Below are positions 60,622 through 64,000 of a stretch of DNA of 64,000 nucleotides, piece after piece. Source of the stretch: Microbispora sp. ZYX-F-249. Lineage in GTDB: Bacteria; Actinomycetota; Actinomycetes; Streptosporangiales; Streptosporangiaceae. Each line of letters starts with the position of its first letter. Position 1 is the stretch's first letter. The notes below the pieces were generated by a model, which worked only from the letters and a program-made list of their open reading frames with translations, did no database searches and was not told where the DNA came from. The position numbers and the translations under genes are program-made. The stretch covers positions 26,366 through 90,365 of the forward strand of contig NZ_JBDJAW010000032.1 in the NCBI RefSeq assembly GCF_039649665.1, given 5' to 3'.

Positions 60622-60928
60622 GCCTGGTCTCCCTTGTCCGTGTCGTACGGCCGCCGTGGCCGCATCCACTCCTTGGACGGAACCGCCGGGCCGTTCTCGA
60701 CAACGACCCGCACCTGCTCGCCGGACGTCCCGGATCACTGATCGTCGCCGGCATGGGGTACGCGCCCGGACGGGCGGCGGGGCGCCCCCGTTTGAGCCCG
60801 TTCGTGAGGGTATGGCGGCTTTGGGGCGCCGGCCCGGCGGGAGCCGGGGGCGGCGCCGCGACGACGGGGGCCCGCGGCACACGTGCTCGAATCCCGGGCC
60901 CGGATCCGAGACGCCGGGAGGGGTGGCG
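60622..60928. other. 307-base gap between VOC and hypothetical gene
   Basis: A divergent promoter region. GGGGCGCC occurs twice as part of a GC-rich inverted structure, but no clear promoter boxes are seen and no gene fits. Confidence 0.4.
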
Positions 60929-61339
60929 ATGACCGACGACACCACCGCGGGCAGACCGGAGCGCTACGCGTTCGAATTCGACCCCCGATTCGCCCCGCTG
61001 CTGTCCGTCCTGGGCATCCGCCCGGACACCGCCGGCGTCCTGGTCGGCCCGGGCACCCTGCGGGTGCGGTTCGGGCCGTGGGTGACCGAGACCCCGCTGG
61101 CCAACGTCTCCGGCGTCGAGACGACCGGCCCCTACTCGCCGTTCCGGGCGATCGGCGTCCATGTGTCGCTCGCCGACCGTGGCCTGACCTTCGCCACCAA
61201 CGCCCGCAGCGGGCTGTGCGTACGGTTCCACGAGCCGATCCGGGGCGGCGAGCCGTTCGGGCTGCTGCGCCACCCCGGTCTGACCGTGACGGTCGCCGAT
61301 CCCGCGGGACTCGCCGAGAAGCTGTCCCGGCGCCTGTAG
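60929..61339 (+). CDS. Conserved hypothetical protein, 136 aa
   Basis: A beta-rich protein (YAFEFDPRFAPLLSVLGIRPDTAGVLVGPGTLRVRFGPWVTETPLANVSGVETTGPYSPFRAIGVHVSLADRGLTFATNA), with a conserved F-G-P-W motif. It resembles small actinobacterial proteins of unknown role, sometimes found beside SDR genes. The ATG at 60929 has GGGAGGGG upstream. It starts a run of three genes with close spacing. Confidence 0.75.
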   Translation: MTDDTTAGRPERYAFEFDPRFAPLLSVLGIRPDTAGVLVGPGTLRVRFGPWVTETPLANVSGVETTGPYSPFRAIGVHVSLADRGLTFATNARSGLCVRFHEPIRGGEPFGLLRHPGLTVTVADPAGLAEKLSRRL

Positions 61340-61360
61340 CAGCCTCCTGGAGGGAGAACC

Positions 61361-61834
61361 TTGATCCGCCAACTCGTACGCGGCGCGGCCGCGGGCGCGC
61401 TGTCCACCGTCACGATGAGCGCGGTGATGCTCGCCGGGCAGAAGACCGGCCTGATGCCGGGCCAGCCGCCCAAGCACATCGTGAGGGCCGCCCTACCGGG
61501 CCACCGGCATCGGCCGAAACCCGGGGAGAACGTCCTCGGCGCCGCCGCGCACCTCGGCTTCGGCGCCGCCTGCGGCGCGGCGTTCGCGCTGCTCACCCGC
61601 CGGCGCGGGCCCGGCGTCCCCCTCGGCGTGGGCTACGGCCTGCTGATCTGGCTCGGCGCCTACGAGGGCTGGGTGCCGGCCCTGAACATCCTGCCGCCCG
61701 CCTCGCGTGACCCCGCACGCGGCCGCCCGGTCGTCATGGCCGCGGCGCACGTGGTCTATGGCACCACGCTGGCGCTCGCGGTCCGTGCCATGCGCGGAAC
61801 GGGCGGGCGGAACGACGTGAAGGAGGAGAGATGA
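61361..61834 (+). CDS. DUF6789-like membrane protein, 157 aa
   Basis: Three or four membrane helices (GAAAGALSTVTMSAVMLAGQ, NVLGAAAHLGFGAACGAAFALL, LGVGYGLLIWLGAYEGWVPAL, VVMAAAHVVYGTTLALAVRAM) with the N-terminal R-G-A-A-A-G-A-x-x-T and the conserved L-W-x-x-x-Y-x-G-W-V-P motifs of DUF6789. The TTG start has GGAGGGAG upstream. It overlaps the SDR start (ATGA). Function unknown. Confidence 0.75.
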   Translation: MIRQLVRGAAAGALSTVTMSAVMLAGQKTGLMPGQPPKHIVRAALPGHRHRPKPGENVLGAAAHLGFGAACGAAFALLTRRRGPGVPLGVGYGLLIWLGAYEGWVPALNILPPASRDPARGRPVVMAAAHVVYGTTLALAVRAMRGTGGRNDVKEER

Positions 61835-62646
61835 CGACGACGGAACGTCCCCTGGCGCTCGTGACGGGCGCCTCCAGCGGCATCGGATACGAGCTCGCCA
61901 GGCAGTTCGCCCAGCACGGCTTCGACGTGGTGGTCACGACGGAGGACGAGGAGCTCGCCACCGCCACCGAGTCGCTGAAGGAGTACGGCGGGCAGGTCAC
62001 GCCGGTGCGCGCCGACCTCACCCGCTACGACGAGGTGGAGCGGCTGTGGACCTCGGCCGTCGCGGCCGGGCGCCCGCTGGACGCCGTCGCGATCAACGCG
62101 GGCGTCGGGGTGGGCGGCGCCTTCGCCCGCGAAACCTCGCTGGAGGCCGAGCTCAAGCTCATCGAGCTCAACGTCACCTCCGCCGTCCACCTGGCCAAGC
62201 GCGCCGTGGCCGCCATGACCACCCGCGGCGCGGGGAGGATCCTGTTCACGTCGTCGGTCGCCGCCCTCACACCCGGGCCGTTCGAGGCCGTGTACGCCGC
62301 GAGCAAGGCGTTCCTCCACTCGTTCGCCGAGGCCCTGCGCAACGAGCTGAAGGACTCGGGGGTCACCGTCACCTCCCTTCTGCCGGGACCGACGGACACC
62401 GAGTTCTTCAGACGGGCCGGCATGGAGGACACGCGGGTGGGCTCGGGCAAGAAGGACGACCCGGCCGAGGTCGCCCGGCAGGGCTTCGACGCGCTGATGA
62501 AGGGCGACGACAAGGTCGTCGCCGGGTCCTTCATGAACAAGGTCCAGGGCGTGGCGGGCCGCATCACCCCGGACACGGCCAAGGCCGCCATGCACCGCCG
62601 CATGGCCGAGCCCGGCAAGGGCGACTCCCCGGCCGGGGACGAGTAG
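61831..62646 (+). CDS. Short-chain dehydrogenase/reductase, 271 aa
   Basis: Classical SDR: cofactor motif VTGASSGIGYELARQFA, the INAGVGVG motif, catalytic Ser in LFTSSVAALTPG and Y-x-x-x-K in EAVYAASKAFLHSFAEALR. The tail loses the usual C-terminal helix and has a GKKDD segment. It reduces or oxidises a carbonyl with NADP(H). The substrate is unknown. It ends the operon with the DUF6789 gene. Confidence 0.92.
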   Translation: MTTTERPLALVTGASSGIGYELARQFAQHGFDVVVTTEDEELATATESLKEYGGQVTPVRADLTRYDEVERLWTSAVAAGRPLDAVAINAGVGVGGAFARETSLEAELKLIELNVTSAVHLAKRAVAAMTTRGAGRILFTSSVAALTPGPFEAVYAASKAFLHSFAEALRNELKDSGVTVTSLLPGPTDTEFFRRAGMEDTRVGSGKKDDPAEVARQGFDALMKGDDKVVAGSFMNKVQGVAGRITPDTAKAAMHRRMAEPGKGDSPAGDE

Positions 62647-62739
62647 GTTCCTCCGGGCGAGGACCGGCGAGGGGCGGGAACCCACCCGCCCCTCGTCGTA
62701 TGGCTCCCCGTCGCCCGGCCCACATGCGCACGACGACAA

Positions 62740-63165
62740 TCAGCCGGCGACGTCCTTGAAGGCGACGACCCTGCCGACGCGCAACCGCACCAGGAACTCC
62801 CCCGGCACGCCGTTGCGCCTGCCGTACTCCTCGGCCCGGTCCTCCCCCATGTAGCGGCCGCCGAGCACCGTCGCCCAGTGCCTCACCTCGTCGAGGTCGT
62901 CCGACAGCGTGGCCTCCCCCTCGATCATCACGTACGAGTACGGCGGCCGCTGGTCGTCGACGCACAGGGTCGCGCGCGGTTCGCGCCGCAGCTCGCGGGC
63001 CTTCACGCTGCTGTCGTGCGTGGTGAAAACCACGTCGTCCCCGTCGAGGGCGAACCAGATCGGGGTCACGTGCGGCCGGCCGTCCGCTCTGGTTATGGCG
63101 AGTTTGCCGGTCCTGGTGCCGCTCGTCGCGAACTCCCGCCACTCCGCCTCGGTCATCCTTTCCAT
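62740..63165 (-). CDS. PPOX-class F420-dependent oxidoreductase, 141 aa
   Basis: A split-barrel flavin/F420-binding protein: WREFATSGTRTGKLAITRADGRPHVTPIWFALDGDDVVFTTHDSSVKARELRREPRATLCVDDQRPPYSYVMIEGEATL, then LGGRYMGEDRAEEYGRRNGVPGEFLVRLRVGRVVAFKDV. The HVTPIWF and VKARELRR motifs fit F420-binding members. F420 use fits an actinomycete. ATG at 63165; a second in-frame ATG lies at 63156. No partner gene is adjacent. Confidence 0.85.
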   Translation of the reverse strand: MERMTEAEWREFATSGTRTGKLAITRADGRPHVTPIWFALDGDDVVFTTHDSSVKARELRREPRATLCVDDQRPPYSYVMIEGEATLSDDLDEVRHWATVLGGRYMGEDRAEEYGRRNGVPGEFLVRLRVGRVVAFKDVAG

Positions 63166-63195
63166 GACCTCGAACCTAGGACACGTTCCGGCCGT

Positions 63196-63540
63196 TCACC
63201 CAGCGGCGTACTCCACCGGGGACGCCCCTGCCTCCAGCGCGACGCGCTGCCTCTTGGAAACAGACCCCTGTCGGAGGAGACGTTCGGCCGCAAGAGTGTC
63301 AGTGGCTATCGCTGCGCGCAGCCAGTCCCGCCGGCGGGCCTCGAACCCCTGAGCGCAGGAGCGCACGAAGTTGGTGACGACGGCGGACACCTTGGCCGGC
63401 GGGGTGGCGTCCTGTATCCCTCGATGCTCGGCATGTGGCCGTGGGCCTTCGAATAGTCGAAGTAGTCGGAGACAGTGGATTCGTAGTCCTGCTCGCGATA
63501 CTTGAGGAGGCCACGAGGGCGGCCCTCTGCGGCCGGATGG
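63196..63540 (-). pseudogene. Frameshifted hypothetical gene
   Basis: The reading starts near 63540 as GLLKYREQDYESTVSDYFDYSKAHGHMPSIEGY, then loses a base near 63413 and continues in another frame as AKVSAVVTNFVRSCAQGFEARRRDWLRAAIATDTLAAERLL to 63196. Both halves have GC-biased third positions, which supports one broken gene. I do not recognise the family. Its start is cut off beside the STAS remnant on the other strand. Confidence 0.55.
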
Positions 63541-63546
63541 AGACCC

Positions 63547-63636
63547 ATGGTGCGCATCCTCGGCATCATCGGCCTGGAGTCGCTGTTCCGCATCTACGGC
63601 ACCGCCGACTCCGCCGCGACCGCGCTCACCGGTTGA
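63547..63636 (+). pseudogene. STAS-domain remnant (last helix)
   Basis: Twenty-nine codons, VRILGIIGLESLFRIYGTADSAATAL, match the last strand and helix of an anti-sigma antagonist. Nearly every codon ends in G or C, so it is former coding DNA. The rest of the gene is absent. Confidence 0.55.
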
Positions 63637-63686
63637 GCCGCCGTCCGGATCGGCCGCAAGTCACTCCCCGGAGGGCTGGCCGCGCA

Positions 63687-64000
63687 TCAGGTGACCAATC
63701 GGCCCGGGAGCGACCATCCACTGCACTCGGACCCGAGCTGGAAAGCCCCACTGTTGTCACAACCGCGGACCGAGAAATAGTGAGAAAAACCGCACGGACC
63801 TTGGGGTCCGTCGTAACTGATGCATACCAGGGGGTCAGGTCCCGGCCCGCCCGCGTCCACGCTGAACCCGCCGTTCCACGGATCGCGGCGCTTCACCTTG
63901 TACGTGGTCACCTTTCCGTTCTCGAACGAGTAGCGGACTTCGAAGTAGTCCCAGTCCCGTCCGGTCGGCCCCCATTGGAAGACGGCCCTGCCGCGGCTTT
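63687..64000 (-). CDS. Secreted-type hypothetical protein, C-terminal part (runs off window)
   Basis: The reading frame is open from the window edge to the stop at 63687. It contains WGPTGRDWDYFEVRYSFENGKVTTYKV and later CISYDGPQGPCGFSHYFSVRGCDNSGAF, with four or more cysteines, typical of a small disulfide-rich extracellular domain. The start lies outside the window. No family is recognised. Confidence 0.6.
   Translation of the reverse strand, partial: SRGRAVFQWGPTGRDWDYFEVRYSFENGKVTTYKVKRRDPWNGGFSVDAGGPGPDPLVCISYDGPQGPCGFSHYFSVRGCDNSGAFQLGSECSGWSLPGRLVT

Overview
The window is high-GC actinomycete DNA. Coding strands end codons in G or C, GTG and TTG starts are common, ATGA/GTGA/TTGA stop-start overlaps recur, and terminators are GC hairpins without T tracts. 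The gene content (SigB/F-type sigma with STAS, HATPase and SpoIIE partners, ANTAR, PPOX-F420 enzyme, DUF2637 transfer gene) fits a filamentous actinomycete; a Streptosporangiales relative is my inference, not shown by the sequence.

Left part (1-25.1 kb), accessory DNA. 1-3.6 kb holds small uncharacterised genes and a divergent pair, an XRE-TPR regulator and an HFCD-type flavoprotein, around an apparent operator. 3.6-7.7 kb is visibly poorer in GC: a large unknown protein, three very small proteins (two with zinc-ribbon cysteines), and a YbjN-like protein with its own Cys-rich head. 7.7-16.1 kb is a mobilisation module: XRE repressor with a palindromic operator, DUF2637 membrane protein, TOPRIM primase, superinfection-immunity-like protein, MobC and a MOBP-like relaxase coupled by a TTGA overlap, a candidate oriT with nested inverted repeats, and a prepilin-like gene. 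No Rep, FtsK/TraB or integrase is visible. 16.2-19.1 kb is a gene graveyard: an Fe-S oxidoreductase, a methylmalonyl-CoA mutase and a TetR gene, each truncated and frameshifted.

19.3-24.8 kb is the most interesting locus: a same-strand cassette of sigma-like protein, HTH protein, ImmA/IrrE peptidase with a Cys-rich tail, CD-NTase-like cyclase, stand-alone E2-like protein and membrane-anchored coiled-coil protein. It looks like a short type II CBASS anti-phage system with a CapH/CapP-like control pair and an unfamiliar effector. It ends before a tRNA-Pro(GGG) gene at 25.2 kb.

Right part (25.2-64 kb), ordinary chromosome. It carries small membrane and CBS proteins, an asymmetric ABC exporter pair, NDH-2, and a general-stress block (HATPase, sigma, STAS, GAF-ANTAR, degenerate SpoIIE protein, MEDS-HATPase). 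Next come a glycosyltransferase, lipoproteins, an ECF sigma, and proline catabolism (PucR regulator, ProDH, P5C dehydrogenase). The remainder includes a serine hydrolase, an orphan histidine kinase, a secreted lipase, an RsbQ-RsbP-like pair, a CBS protein, a ThuA protein with an odd N-terminus, VOC, SDR and PPOX enzymes. The right edge has two gene remnants and a partial secreted protein.
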